From the NCBI GenBank assembly GCA_946185485.1, contig CAMHJQ010000022.1, forward strand, positions 1-48,901: a DNA stretch of 48,901 nt, in the 5' to 3' direction. Origin of the DNA: an uncultured Prevotellaceae bacterium (GTDB lineage: Bacteria; Bacteroidota; Bacteroidia; Bacteroidales; Bacteroidaceae). The notes under the pieces were generated by a model. The model searched no databases, had not been told where the DNA came from, and worked only from the letters and a program-made list of their open reading frames with translations. This document shows, one piece after another, positions 8,026 to 16,336 of the stretch. Each line of letters opens with the position of its first letter. Within the stretch, counting starts at the first letter, position 1. The position numbers and the translations under genes were made by a program.

Positions 8026-8736
8026 ATGAGACGATTACAATTGGTATTATTTGCGCTGATAATTACTTCGAGTCTGACAAGTCTGGGCAGTTATCGTTCA
8101 ACATGCCGACAGGTAAATGAGGATATGGACCGGGCTCTTGCCCTCACCATGCAGGAACAGCAGAGCGATGTCATCAGTCAAGACACCATCCGAGCTTTCA
8201 ACAGCTACTTGCGGATAACAGAACTTCGGGGCAAGGCTACGTTGGCAGTTGCTACCCAAGGACGGCAGTTCAAGGCATACGCCCATTGCTCTGAAGCGAC
8301 TATATTTTGGCTTTCAGACCAAAGGCCGGCAACCATCCTTTGGGTGTTGACCGGATTGTGGGGCATGCTCATGTGGTATCGTCGTCGGCAAATGGTGAGG
8401 GTGGTGCCGCTGGCGTTGCCCATTACAGGTAGGACTGTCTTCGGCGGACTGACCTATTCAGAAGAGGATAGTAGCTTCTATGCTGCCGACGGCCATCAGG
8501 TTCAGCTGACCCCCATGCAGCATCAGCTGATGGAGATGTTCTTTCATTCGCCCTCACATTCATTGACGAAGACGCAGATCTGTGATGTCCTCTGGCCCAA
8601 GAAACCCGATGCCAGCGAGACACTCTACACCCTTATTCGTCGGCTAAAGCTCGTCGTTGAGCAACACTCCGACCTCAAGATAGAATCCGACCGCCGTAAG
8701 TCATACAGACTGAAAGTCAAGCAGGTAGAATCCTGA
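8026..8736 (+). CDS. Membrane-anchored winged-helix (Trans_reg_C) transcription regulator
   Basis: A 236-residue ToxR-like protein in layout but reversed in order. An N-terminal transmembrane helix (about residues 3-23) is followed by an about 80-residue extracytoplasmic segment, then a second helix (ATILWVLTGLWGMLMW, about 105-120), and a C-terminal OmpR-type winged-helix domain (about 150-232: LTPMQHQLMEMFFHS, SLTKTQICDVLW, ETLYTLIRRLKLVVEQ, RRKSYRLK). There is no receiver domain, so any signal must come through the membrane segment. The start at 8026 was chosen because the frame further upstream runs through rprY and the hairpin. It sits directly after rprXY and before the DUF2723 gene. 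Targets are unknown. Confidence 0.75.
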   Translation: MRRLQLVLFALIITSSLTSLGSYRSTCRQVNEDMDRALALTMQEQQSDVISQDTIRAFNSYLRITELRGKATLAVATQGRQFKAYAHCSEATIFWLSDQRPATILWVLTGLWGMLMWYRRRQMVRVVPLALPITGRTVFGGLTYSEEDSSFYAADGHQVQLTPMQHQLMEMFFHSPSHSLTKTQICDVLWPKKPDASETLYTLIRRLKLVVEQHSDLKIESDRRKSYRLKVKQVES

Positions 8737-8805
8737 CATCTGTTCTGATATGCAAATGTCAGACAAATGTCAGGCAGTTTTTTCGAGCCTTTAGCGTTTT
8801 GTTGC

Positions 8806-8813
8806 TACCTTCG
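8806..8813 (+). promoter_or_regulatory. Weak -7-like box ahead of the DUF2723 gene
   Basis: TACCTTCG differs from TAnnTTTG by one base and lies 20 bases before the ATG at 8834. No clear -33 TTTG is present at the right distance. It is a plausible promoter because a separate intergenic region of about 100 bases sits here. Confidence 0.4.
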
Positions 8814-8833
8814 CCAGAAAATTCAAGCGAAGC

Positions 8834-11713
8834 ATGATGCAACAAACAACATTTTCCAAAATCAACACCTGTATAGCATGGCTCCTGTTTGCCATTGCTG
8901 CCGTCGTTTACGGGCTGACTATAGAGCCAACAGCTAGCCTGTGGGACTGTCCTGAATTTATTGCCTGTGGCTATAAGTTGGAAATCGGTCATCCGCCCGG
9001 TGCGCCAGTCTTCATGCTGGTAGCCAACCTTTTCTCTCAACTGGTCAGCGACACCGCCCATGTGGCCATGATGGTCAACCTGGTGTCTGCCCTTCTGAGT
9101 GCCGGCTGTATTCTCTTTCTGTTTCTTACCGTCACGCATCTTGCTCGGAAACTGATTGGGCCTGACGACGTTACCCTCACCTTCCCTAATGTCATCATCA
9201 TCGAGGCATGTGGTATAGTGGGAGCCTTGGCTTACACCTTCAGCGATACCTTCTGGTTCTCGGCTGTCGAGGCTGAGGTCTATGCCTTCTCCTCTTTTCT
9301 GACGTCCTTGATGTTCTGGCTGATTCTCGTCTGGGAATCAGAGGCAGACGGTCCGCGCAGTGACAGATGGGTCATCCTGATTGCCTACATCACCGGTCTG
9401 TCCATTGGAGTCCATCTGTTATGCCTGCTTTGTCTGCCCGCCATGTCGTTCGTCGTCTATTTCCGTCGGGCAAAGCGTAGCACGTGGATAGGCCTATTGT
9501 CGACATTGGCCGCAGGAGGACTGCTTGTGGGCATGATTCTCTATGGGCTCATACCGGGTGTGGTTAGAATAGGCGGCTGGTTCGAACTGCTGTTTACCAA
9601 CGTATTTGGCACCCCTTACAACGTTGGACTCATCACCTACATCATTCTGCTGACTAGTACACTCGTCATAGCATATTATAAGGTACGACAGAGGATACTC
9701 AAATTGTCGTTGGCCTGTGTTCTGATGATATTGGCAGGCTACAGCAGCTATGGTGTCATCTTGATTCGGGCTAATGCCAATACACCGATGAGCGAAAATG
9801 CACCAGGAAACATTTTCGCCCTGGGCAGTTACCTGAACCGCGAGCAATATGGAGACACGCCACTCTTCTATGGTCCTGCATACAGCAGCGAAGTGGAGCG
9901 GGAACCCGTAGGTGAATACCTGATACCAAAGCAGGAGGAGGGGAAACCCATATACCGTCCGTCGGCTGATACGACTCAACAGAAGTACGAAGTCATACGC
10001 CACGAGGTCAAATATCTGTATCGGGAAAGCATGTATTTCCCCCGCATGCACTCACAAAGGCATGCAAAGGCATACGAGGATTGGATGAACGGTGTCGAGA
10101 AAGCTGGCAACCTGCCCACCTTTGCCGAGAACCTTCGTTTCTTTATCTCCTATCAGGTCAACTTCATGTACTGGCGTTACTTCCTGTGGAACTTTGTAGG
10201 ACGGCAGAACAATATCCAAGGACACGGTGAAGTGGAACACGGCAACTGGGTGACTGGGTACCAGTGGATTGACGACTGGCTGTTAGGATGCGACACGTCA
10301 AGGCTGCCGTCAGACCTCGCAGAGAACAAGGGGCATAATGTGTTCTATGCCTTGCCACTGCTCCTGGGTGTGGCTGGCGTCATCTGGCAATGGCGCAAAG
10401 GACGCGAGGGAAGGCAGCAACTTTGGATAGTCACTTTGCTGTTCGTCATGACCGGGCTTGCCATCGTCGTTTACCTCAACCAGACACCGCTCCAACCCCG
10501 GGAGCGAGACTACGCATACGCTGGTTCTTTTTATGCCTTTGCCATCTGGATAGGCCTTGGGGTGGGGCTGTTCACGGCTGGGTGCCGAAAGCTGTTGAAG
10601 AGCCGAACGCTCGCTGCTGCCATCATGGGAGCCGTCTGCTGCATAGCCATTCCCGTGCAGATGGTCAGTCAGACCTGGGATGACCACGACCGCTCAGGAC
10701 GTTACACCTGTCGCGACTTCGGGGCGAACTATCTGGAGAGTATGCAGCGCGAAGGACATCCCATCATCCTCACCAACGGCGACAACGACACTTTCCCGCT
10801 TTGGTACAACCAAGAGGTGGAGGGCGTCAGGACGGACACCCGCGACTGCAACATGGAATACCTGCAGACTGACTGGTATATCGACCAGATGAAGCGGCCA
10901 GCCTACGACTCGCCAGCCCTGCCCATCAGTTGGCAACACCAGGACTACCGAGAAGGTGTACACGAATTCATCCCTATCCAACCAACTGACAGCATTACCA
11001 TTGGCGACATGGTCATCTCGTTCAAAGGCAGGACAGCCTTGTATAAGAATGAGCTCATGGTGTTGGAGATGCTGTCTCACGAAGACTGGAGTCGTCCCAT
11101 CTATCTCTCCATCAGCATGGGGCCCGACAACCTTTCATTCCTCCGCAATCACTTGGTACTGGAGGGCCTCGCCTACCGCGTGTCTCCAACGGCAGCAAGA
11201 CAGCGGATAGACGTTGAACGGCTCTATGATAACGTAATGCACCGTTTCCGTTTTGGCGGTCTAAGCACCAAGGGCATCTATGTGGATGAAGACGTGAAGC
11301 ATCTGGCCAACACCCATCAGCTCGTCATGGGCATACTTATTGACTCACTGCTGCAACAGGATGACACCAAGCGGGCATTGGGAGTATGCCGGAAATGGCA
11401 ACGGGAGATGCCCAACGAAAATGTTCCCTATACTGACGCAGCCCTTTCCATGGCCCGTTGTTACTATCAGACCAATCAGCCAATACAGGGTGACGACATC
11501 GTCAACAACCTGTTACGCCGTTCAGAGGAGTGGCTTTCGTGGATAGAAACCATCACTCCCCAACGTCGCACAGGTTCACTGTATACCCAAAAAACATGGT
11601 TGCAGACCATGCAGCAGACCCTGGCTTTGGCCGTACAATTTGAAAGAACAGACATCTATCATCAATATATCAGACAATATGAAAACTTTCTCCAACAGTC
11701 ACGTCAAGAATAA
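8834..11713 (+). CDS. DUF2723 multi-pass membrane protein, probable GT-C-type protein O-glycosyltransferase
   Basis: A 959-residue protein. The first 600 or so residues hold about a dozen hydrophobic segments, and the C-terminal third is soluble with helical, TPR-like stretches. The conserved N-terminal block of DUF2723 is clear: EPTASLWDCPEFIACGYKL then GHPPGAP, with an acidic pair in the first external loop as in GT-C enzymes. Further marks are NQTPLQPRERDYAYAGSFYAF and the NGDNDTFPLWYNQE segment. From family knowledge, the human DUF2723 protein TMEM260 is a protein O-mannosyltransferase, so a role in O-glycosylation of exported proteins is a fair inference; sugar and targets are unknown. 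ATG 8837 is an equally possible start. The DUF3098 gene overlaps its 3' end. Confidence 0.85.
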   Translation: MMQQTTFSKINTCIAWLLFAIAAVVYGLTIEPTASLWDCPEFIACGYKLEIGHPPGAPVFMLVANLFSQLVSDTAHVAMMVNLVSALLSAGCILFLFLTVTHLARKLIGPDDVTLTFPNVIIIEACGIVGALAYTFSDTFWFSAVEAEVYAFSSFLTSLMFWLILVWESEADGPRSDRWVILIAYITGLSIGVHLLCLLCLPAMSFVVYFRRAKRSTWIGLLSTLAAGGLLVGMILYGLIPGVVRIGGWFELLFTNVFGTPYNVGLITYIILLTSTLVIAYYKVRQRILKLSLACVLMILAGYSSYGVILIRANANTPMSENAPGNIFALGSYLNREQYGDTPLFYGPAYSSEVEREPVGEYLIPKQEEGKPIYRPSADTTQQKYEVIRHEVKYLYRESMYFPRMHSQRHAKAYEDWMNGVEKAGNLPTFAENLRFFISYQVNFMYWRYFLWNFVGRQNNIQGHGEVEHGNWVTGYQWIDDWLLGCDTSRLPSDLAENKGHNVFYALPLLLGVAGVIWQWRKGREGRQQLWIVTLLFVMTGLAIVVYLNQTPLQPRERDYAYAGSFYAFAIWIGLGVGLFTAGCRKLLKSRTLAAAIMGAVCCIAIPVQMVSQTWDDHDRSGRYTCRDFGANYLESMQREGHPIILTNGDNDTFPLWYNQEVEGVRTDTRDCNMEYLQTDWYIDQMKRPAYDSPALPISWQHQDYREGVHEFIPIQPTDSITIGDMVISFKGRTALYKNELMVLEMLSHEDWSRPIYLSISMGPDNLSFLRNHLVLEGLAYRVSPTAARQRIDVERLYDNVMHRFRFGGLSTKGIYVDEDVKHLANTHQLVMGILIDSLLQQDDTKRALGVCRKWQREMPNENVPYTDAALSMARCYYQTNQPIQGDDIVNNLLRRSEEWLSWIETITPQRRTGSLYTQKTWLQTMQQTLALAVQFERTDIYHQYIRQYENFLQQSRQE

Positions 11714-11945
11714 CCGTTTACGTTTCTTCGCAACAACCCCTCGTTGCATCATCATCGTTGCCAGTCTCCTCATCGTCGCTGGCTATCTCTTGATGTGTGG
11801 TCCGGGAAGTACTGAGCAGTCGTTCACCCCCGACATCTTTTCACATCGCAGGATAGTCGTGGCACCAATGCTGTGCCTGAGCGGTTATCTGCTAATCATC
11901 GTTGGCATCCTCCGTAAAAACAATGACGGCCACGCTGTGGAATAG
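11679..11945 (+). CDS. DUF3098 small membrane protein
   Basis: An 88-residue protein with two transmembrane helices (about residues 22-42 and 62-80). Between them is the family signature GPGSTEQSFTPDIFSHRRIVVAP, close to the usual SGPGS-FNPDIFSFRRI pattern of DUF3098. The start at 11679 lies 34 bases inside the end of the DUF2723 gene, in another frame, so it is translationally coupled. The basic stretch before the first helix suggests the N-terminus is cytoplasmic. DUF3098 proteins are common in Bacteroidetes and, in my memory, often near cell-division ftsX genes; that context is absent here. Function is not known. Confidence 0.85.
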   Translation: MKTFSNSHVKNNRLRFFATTPRCIIIVASLLIVAGYLLMCGPGSTEQSFTPDIFSHRRIVVAPMLCLSGYLLIIVGILRKNNDGHAVE

Positions 11946-11956
11946 GTTTGCCATAA

Positions 11957-12111
11957 AGCGCACTCTTCATAAAGAAGAATGCGCTCTTTCGTCGTATCTT
12001 TTTTACCTTTCCTCTACATAAGAAAATAAAGCGGCGACCCTCACAGGCAACCGCTTCATATCTTCAATAGGTATTAGTCCTTTTAAGGTAAAAAGATTGT
12101 TTTCAGGATAA
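11957..12111 (-). ncRNA. Candidate structured small RNA (or 18-codon gene) with its own promoter
   Basis: A near-perfect promoter points leftward into a stretch with no recognised gene, and a terminator-like hairpin lies about 150 bases downstream. The predicted RNA can close on itself: the stretch antisense to 12085-12097 pairs with that antisense to 11996-12009 over 13 base pairs with one bulged A. Inside lies a smaller stem, AAGCGG with CCGCTT (12051-12056 and 12029-12034). An 18-codon frame (MKRLPVRVAALFSYVEER, 12056 to 12003) is also present but has no strong support. Size and shape recall small regulatory RNAs such as 6S RNA; I could not run an Rfam search, so the class is open. Confidence 0.5.
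11958..11984. terminator. Hairpin between the DUF3098 gene and the orphan minus-strand unit
   Basis: GCGCACTCTT pairs with AAGAATGCGC (one mismatch) around a 7-base loop. On the + strand a T-rich stretch follows 12 bases later; on the - strand only three T's follow. It can close the + transcript of the DUF3098 gene and form the 3' end of the candidate RNA on the other strand. Confidence 0.6.
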
Positions 12112-12116
12112 CACTG

Positions 12117-12148
12117 CAAAAGTACGACAATTTTTCTTAACATACAAA
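12117..12148 (-). promoter_or_regulatory. Perfect-consensus orphan promoter on the minus strand
   Basis: Read on the minus strand, TTTG (12148-12145) and TACTTTTG (12124-12117) are separated by exactly 20 bases. This matches the primary sigma factor consensus of Bacteroidetes at every fixed position. No annotated-size gene lies downstream on this strand. A TATTTTTG on the + strand at 12171-12178 could be a weaker divergent box. Confidence 0.75.
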
Positions 12149-12227
12149 CTTTTGCGCAACAATTTTTAATTATTTTTGCCGTGCTCCCACACAATTAGGG
12201 GTGTTTGAAAAGAATTGTTTAAATATA

Positions 12228-12268
12228 CAGTCCGTATAGAGAAAATGGGGCATTCTCCATACGGACTG
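12228..12268 (-). terminator. Hairpin terminator of the lpxD/lpxC-fabZ operon
   Basis: A perfect 10-bp stem CAGTCCGTAT with ATACGGACTG, extended inside by GAGAA with TTCTC, lies 28 bases beyond the lpxC-fabZ stop. The minus-strand tail is A/T-rich (TATATTTAAAC) but not a clean T run. Confidence 0.65.
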
Positions 12269-12296
12269 GTCTTGATTAAAATTTCTTCTACGACTG

Positions 12297-13679
12297 TTAT
12301 TTATTCTTAACAATTTGGGCAGTGAAGGTTGCCTCGGCCACCACATGGTCGCCCACGAAGATGTAACCCTTCATGGAGGAGATGCCGTGACGGACGGGTG
12401 CCAGCAGGTCGACCTTGAAGATGAGTGTGTCGCCGGGAACCACCTTCTGGCGGAACTTGACGTCGTCAATCTTCATGAAGTAGGTGGACCAGCGCTCGGG
12501 CTCTTCCAGAGTGTTGAGTACGAGCAGGCCGCCACATTGCGCCATAGCCTCTATCTGGAGCACACCTGGCATGACGGGCTCTTCGGGGAAGTGTCCCGTG
12601 AAGAACGGCTCGTTGGAGGTGACGTTCTTGATGCCAACGATGGTGCTGGCACCGAGTGCGATGACTTTGTCGACCAACTGCATAGGATAGCGGTGGGGCA
12701 GCAGCTCGCGGATGCGGTTGACATCCATGATGGGCTCTTCGTTGGGATCGTAGATGGGAGCCTGAATCTCATGCTTGCGGATGTCCTTGCGTATCTGGCG
12801 GGCAAACTTGTTGTTAACGGTATGTCCGGGGCGGGTTGCAATGATGCGGCCCTTGATGGGTTTGCCGATGAGTGCCATGTCGCCGATGACGTCGAGCAGC
12901 TTGTGGCGTGTGCACTCGTTCTCCCATACCAGCGGCTTGTGCTGGATGTAGCCCAGTTCGTTGGCGTCGCGGTGCTCTACGCCCAGCATGTCGGCGAGCA
13001 TGTTGAGGCGCTCCTGTGTGGTTTGGCGCTCGTAGATGACGATGGCGTTGTCCATGTCGCCGCCCTTGATGAGGTTGGCCTGAAGCAGGGGCTCGATGTC
13101 GCGGACAAAGACGAAGGTGCGGGCAGCGGCTATCTCGGTACTGAACTTGTCAATCCTGTCGAGGGTGGCAAACTGCGAGTTGATGAACTTCGACTCAAAC
13201 GAACACATGGCTGTGATGGAGAACTCGTCGTCGGGCAGGATGGTGATGCACGAACCCGTCTTCTCGTCCTTCACCTCCATCTTCTTGCGGATGATGTAGT
13301 AGTCTTTCGGTGCATTCAGTTCCTCGATACCTACTTCGTAGATTTTTTCCACGTATTTGATAGACGAGCCGTCCAGGATGGGGAACTCGGGGCCGTTTAC
13401 CTGAATGAGACAGTTGTCGATGCCCAGGGCATAGAGAGCTGCCAGTCCATGCTCGACGGTGGAGACACGGGCATCGCCCTTGCCCAACACGGTGCCTCGC
13501 TGGGTGTCGACGACATTCTCGGCGATGGCTTCGATGACGGGCTCTCCCTCCAGGTCGATGCGCTGAATCTTATATCCGGTGTTTTCGGCTGCGGGATTGA
13601 AAGTGACGGTGAGGTTCAGCCCAGTATGCAGGCCTTTTCCAAAGAGGGAAAAACTGCCTTTGAGTGTTTTCTGTTTCAT
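12297..13679 (-). CDS. lpxC-fabZ: Bifunctional LpxC-FabZ: UDP-3-O-acyl-GlcNAc deacetylase / 3-hydroxyacyl-ACP dehydratase
   Basis: A 460-residue fusion characteristic of Bacteroidetes. Residues 1-about 305 are LpxC, the zinc deacetylase that commits to lipid A synthesis: VSTVEHGLAALYALGIDN contains a zinc-ligand histidine, and CTRHKLLDVIGDMALIG carries the HKxxDxxGD zinc/catalytic motif. Residues about 315-460 are FabZ, which dehydrates 3-hydroxyacyl-ACP: LPHRYPMQLVDKV, then GHFPEEPVMPGVLQIEAMAQ with the catalytic His and Glu. Joining the two puts lipid A and fatty-acid elongation, which compete for the same hydroxyacyl-ACP, on one chain. It lies 9 bases after lpxD. Confidence 0.96.
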   Translation of the reverse strand: MKQKTLKGSFSLFGKGLHTGLNLTVTFNPAAENTGYKIQRIDLEGEPVIEAIAENVVDTQRGTVLGKGDARVSTVEHGLAALYALGIDNCLIQVNGPEFPILDGSSIKYVEKIYEVGIEELNAPKDYYIIRKKMEVKDEKTGSCITILPDDEFSITAMCSFESKFINSQFATLDRIDKFSTEIAAARTFVFVRDIEPLLQANLIKGGDMDNAIVIYERQTTQERLNMLADMLGVEHRDANELGYIQHKPLVWENECTRHKLLDVIGDMALIGKPIKGRIIATRPGHTVNNKFARQIRKDIRKHEIQAPIYDPNEEPIMDVNRIRELLPHRYPMQLVDKVIALGASTIVGIKNVTSNEPFFTGHFPEEPVMPGVLQIEAMAQCGGLLVLNTLEEPERWSTYFMKIDDVKFRQKVVPGDTLIFKVDLLAPVRHGISSMKGYIFVGDHVVAEATFTAQIVKNK

Positions 13680-13688
13680 ATCTAATTT

Positions 13689-14678
13689 TTAACCATTAAT
13701 CTTTTCCTTCAGAGCCTCTATCTCACGTTGCAGGGCTGCTATCTGGCGGTACATGTCAGGCAGCTTGGCATCGAGGGCACGGGCCTTGAAATACATCTTG
13801 GGATTGACGGCAGGTGAACCAATGAGGGTCTCGCCGTTGCCCTTGGTATTGCCGATGACACCGCACTGGGCACCCACTATGGTCCTATCGGCAACGTGGA
13901 TGTGGCCGGAGAAACCTGCCTGTCCGCCAACCATACACCAGGCTCCAATCTTTGTCGAGCCAGCCATGCCTACTTGGGCAGACATCACGGTGTTCTCGCC
14001 GATTTCGCAGTTGTGGGCCACCTGAATGAGGTTGTCCAGCTTGACGCCCTTGTGGATAATAGTATGTCCCATGGTCGAGCGGTCGATGCAGGTGTTGGCA
14101 CCAATCTCCACATCGTCCTCGATGATGACGATGCCCAGTTGGGGAATTTTCTCGTACCCCTCGGTATTGGGAGCGAAGCCAAAACCGTCGGCACCGATGA
14201 CCGCACCGGCATGGATGGTGACGTTCTTACCTATCTGGCAGCCGTCATAGATGGTGACGTTGGGGAAGATGCGTGTGCCGTCGCCTATCTTGACACCCTC
14301 GCCGACATAAGTGAAGGGACCTATATAGACGTCCTGGCCGATTTCTGCCGAGGGAGACACAAAGGCCAGCGAGTCAACGCCCGTCTTCTTGGGTTGTGCT
14401 GCTGCATACATCTGCATCAGCTTGGCCACGCACTCGTAGGCATTTTTTACGCGAATGAGCGTGGGCTCCACGGGATGCTCCAGTTCCAAATCCTCGTTCA
14501 CCAGGACGACTGATGCCTTTGTGTCGTAGATGTACTGGGTGTATTTAGGGTTCGAGAGGAACGTGATAGCTCCTTCTTTTCCTTCTTCGATTTTAGTAAA
14601 AGTATGGATAGTAGCCTGTTCGTTACCTTCCACACGACCACCGATAAAGTCGGCTATTTGTTTGGCAGTAAACTCCAT
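13689..14678 (-). CDS. lpxD: UDP-3-O-acylglucosamine N-acyltransferase LpxD
   Basis: A 329-residue acyltransferase that adds the N-linked hydroxyacyl chain to the product of LpxC. The N-terminal uridine-binding domain (residues 1-about 100, [19 protein letters not shown]) is followed by many hexapeptide repeats of a left-handed beta-helix ([45 protein letters not shown]). The catalytic histidine is expected in [14 protein letters not shown]-terminal helical tail ([17 protein letters not shown]) forms the trimer coil. It is the first gene of a two-gene operon with lpxC-fabZ and has its own promoter box 30 bases upstream. Confidence 0.96.
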   Translation of the reverse strand: MEFTAKQIADFIGGRVEGNEQATIHTFTKIEEGKEGAITFLSNPKYTQYIYDTKASVVLVNEDLELEHPVEPTLIRVKNAYECVAKLMQMYAAAQPKKTGVDSLAFVSPSAEIGQDVYIGPFTYVGEGVKIGDGTRIFPNVTIYDGCQIGKNVTIHAGAVIGADGFGFAPNTEGYEKIPQLGIVIIEDDVEIGANTCIDRSTMGHTIIHKGVKLDNLIQVAHNCEIGENTVMSAQVGMAGSTKIGAWCMVGGQAGFSGHIHVADRTIVGAQCGVIGNTKGNGETLIGSPAVNPKMYFKARALDAKLPDMYRQIAALQREIEALKEKING

Positions 14679-14707
14679 ATCGTCAACAAAATATTATAAA
14701 AACGCCA

Positions 14708-14715
14708 CAAAGGTA
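14708..14715 (-). promoter_or_regulatory. -7 promoter box of lpxD-lpxC-fabZ
   Basis: TACCTTTG on the minus strand lies in the 48-base gap between the HD-protein stop and lpxD. No TTTG lies at 19-21 bases; the nearest is 12 bases away. The predicted leader is about 24 bases. Confidence 0.65.
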
Positions 14716-14726
14716 ACAAATTTTAT

Positions 14727-15932
14727 TCAAATTCGTTGATAACAGAGGTAATATTTACGGATTTTTTTGGAAAGTAGCTGTACATTTAAGATTTCTGAAG
14801 CATCTGCGATGTCCTTGACGGTGCCGTCCTTGTATAGAATTCCGATGCTGTCGTCCTCCGGATTGTACATGTCCTTGCCTATTTCGGTCAGCGTCATCAG
14901 GTACTTTGTGTCAACCAGCGGGATATCCATCTGCTGGGCTATCCGGTGGGCGATGCCGTCTATGTACTCTTGGGAAGGCCGCTCCTCGGTGACCTCTACC
15001 TTGAACAGGTGGCGGTCGGTCATGTCGGTAGCCAAGGTGGAAAGAATCCGGTCGTCGGCATGCTTCCATGCTTTCATGGCGCTCCAGATGTCGGAGTCGT
15101 CCAACTCGGCATATACCTGTAGGGCTTGGTCGTCGAAGTGGACGTCGCTTTTCAAGAAATAGGCAAGGGAAGGAGATGCAAACAGGTCGACGCCTTGTTG
15201 CATGAGGTAGCGGGCGCGCATCAGCGTGTTGACGAGAATCTTCTCATAGCCTACCGCTGTCTTGTGGAGGTAAACCTGCCAGTACATCAGCCGGCGCGAC
15301 GTCAAGTAGTTCTCTATCGAATAGATGCCCTTGGAGTCTACCACGAGTCGGTCGTCCTTCACGTTGAGCATCTTGATGATACGGTCTGAACCGATGATTC
15401 CCTCCGAGACTCCCGTGTAGAACGAGTCGCGGCGCAGGTAGTCCAGCCGGTCCATGTCCAGTTGGCTGGAGATGAGCTGGTGGAATATCTTGTTCGGGTA
15501 TTCGTCCTTGAAAATGCTGATGGCCAGCGACAATTGTCCTTTCAGGTCCTGGTTGATGCGTTCCATCATCATCAGCGAGATGTCCTCGTGAGAGATGCCG
15601 CTGATGAGTGTGTGCTCCAGAACATGCGAGAAAGGGCCATGTCCGATGTCGTGCATCAAGATGGCTGCCTGCACGGCCTCAGCCTCCGAGTCGAAGATGT
15701 AGACTCCCTTCTCTATGAGCGACTTCACGGCCTCCGTCATGAGGTAGAAGGCACCCAGTGAATGCTGGAAACGAGTATGACGGGCACCGGGGTAGACCAC
15801 CGATGCCAGTCCTAACTGGTTGATGCGTGTAAGGCGCTGGAAGAGCGGATGTTGCACGATGTCGTAGAGCAGTCCGCGCTTGAGTTTGATAAACCCGAAG
15901 ACCGGGTCGTTGATGATTTGGTGGCCGTTCAT
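14727..15932 (-). CDS. HD-domain phosphohydrolase (dGTPase/SAMHD1-like family)
   Basis: A 401-residue cytoplasmic protein of the COG1078 type. The metal-binding histidine/HD set is visible: ARHTRFQHSLGAFYL (first His), AILMHDIGHGPFSHVLEH (HD motif plus following His), and SSQLDMDRLDYLRRD (last Asp). These match dNTP triphosphohydrolase-like HD proteins, though the true substrate of this bacterial subgroup is not settled. The C-terminal third is not recognised. It overlaps the end of the secreted-protein gene by 4 bases (ATGA), so it is the third gene of the rpoD operon. Confidence 0.88.
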   Translation of the reverse strand: MNGHQIINDPVFGFIKLKRGLLYDIVQHPLFQRLTRINQLGLASVVYPGARHTRFQHSLGAFYLMTEAVKSLIEKGVYIFDSEAEAVQAAILMHDIGHGPFSHVLEHTLISGISHEDISLMMMERINQDLKGQLSLAISIFKDEYPNKIFHQLISSQLDMDRLDYLRRDSFYTGVSEGIIGSDRIIKMLNVKDDRLVVDSKGIYSIENYLTSRRLMYWQVYLHKTAVGYEKILVNTLMRARYLMQQGVDLFASPSLAYFLKSDVHFDDQALQVYAELDDSDIWSAMKAWKHADDRILSTLATDMTDRHLFKVEVTEERPSQEYIDGIAHRIAQQMDIPLVDTKYLMTLTEIGKDMYNPEDDSIGILYKDGTVKDIADASEILNVQLLSKKIRKYYLCYQRI

Positions 15933-16336
15933 TGCTCTTCGCCCATATCTATCGGTATGAACTTAAATTGCGGAGCATTCAGGTAGCGGACGTCATAGCC
16001 TTTCTTGTAGTTCTTCATGAGCTTCAGAAATTTCTTCTCAGCTTCCTTTTTCTTGGTAGAGAAGATGACCATGCAGATACGGCCATTCTGCTGCATGGAT
16101 TCCTCGAGGTATTCCTTCAGCTGAATTGAATACTGGTCACGGCCCAGCAGGAACTTGGTCTTGTGGTCAATCCATGCTCCTTCCACCTGCTGGATATCGG
16201 TAACGTAAACCACCGAGTCCTTGAACGAGGCAGAGAAACCGAACATATATAAACTGTTGGTCTTCAACGGTTTGGCATCGACAGCCAGAGTTGCCAGCAG
16301 GAGTGCTGACAAGATGATGTACTTCATCAGTTTCAT
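15929..16336 (-). CDS. Small secreted protein of unknown function in the rpoD operon
   Basis: A 135-residue protein with an N-terminal signal peptide ([21 protein letters not shown]) and a compact mature part of about 113 residues. The mature part looks alpha/beta (KDSVVYVTDIQQVEGAWI, GRICMVIFSTKKKEAEKKFLKLMKNYKKG) and is lysine-rich in the middle. It contains no cysteine after the signal region apart from the one in GRICMV, so it is not a lipoprotein. Its start codon shares one base with the rpoD stop (TAATG) and its stop overlaps the HD gene start. I do not recognise the family, and cannot link its function to sigma factor or HD neighbours beyond co-expression. Confidence 0.75.
   Translation of the reverse strand: MKLMKYIILSALLLATLAVDAKPLKTNSLYMFGFSASFKDSVVYVTDIQQVEGAWIDHKTKFLLGRDQYSIQLKEYLEESMQQNGRICMVIFSTKKKEAEKKFLKLMKNYKKGYDVRYLNAPQFKFIPIDMGEEQ

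Noticed and set aside
12315..13685. A 456-codon open frame on the + strand covering all of lpxC-fabZ
   Set aside because: It is the antisense frame of a complete, well-recognised enzyme; it has no promoter or family match and its composition (Val, Asp, Leu rich) is typical of antisense shadows of genes with G/C-biased third positions.
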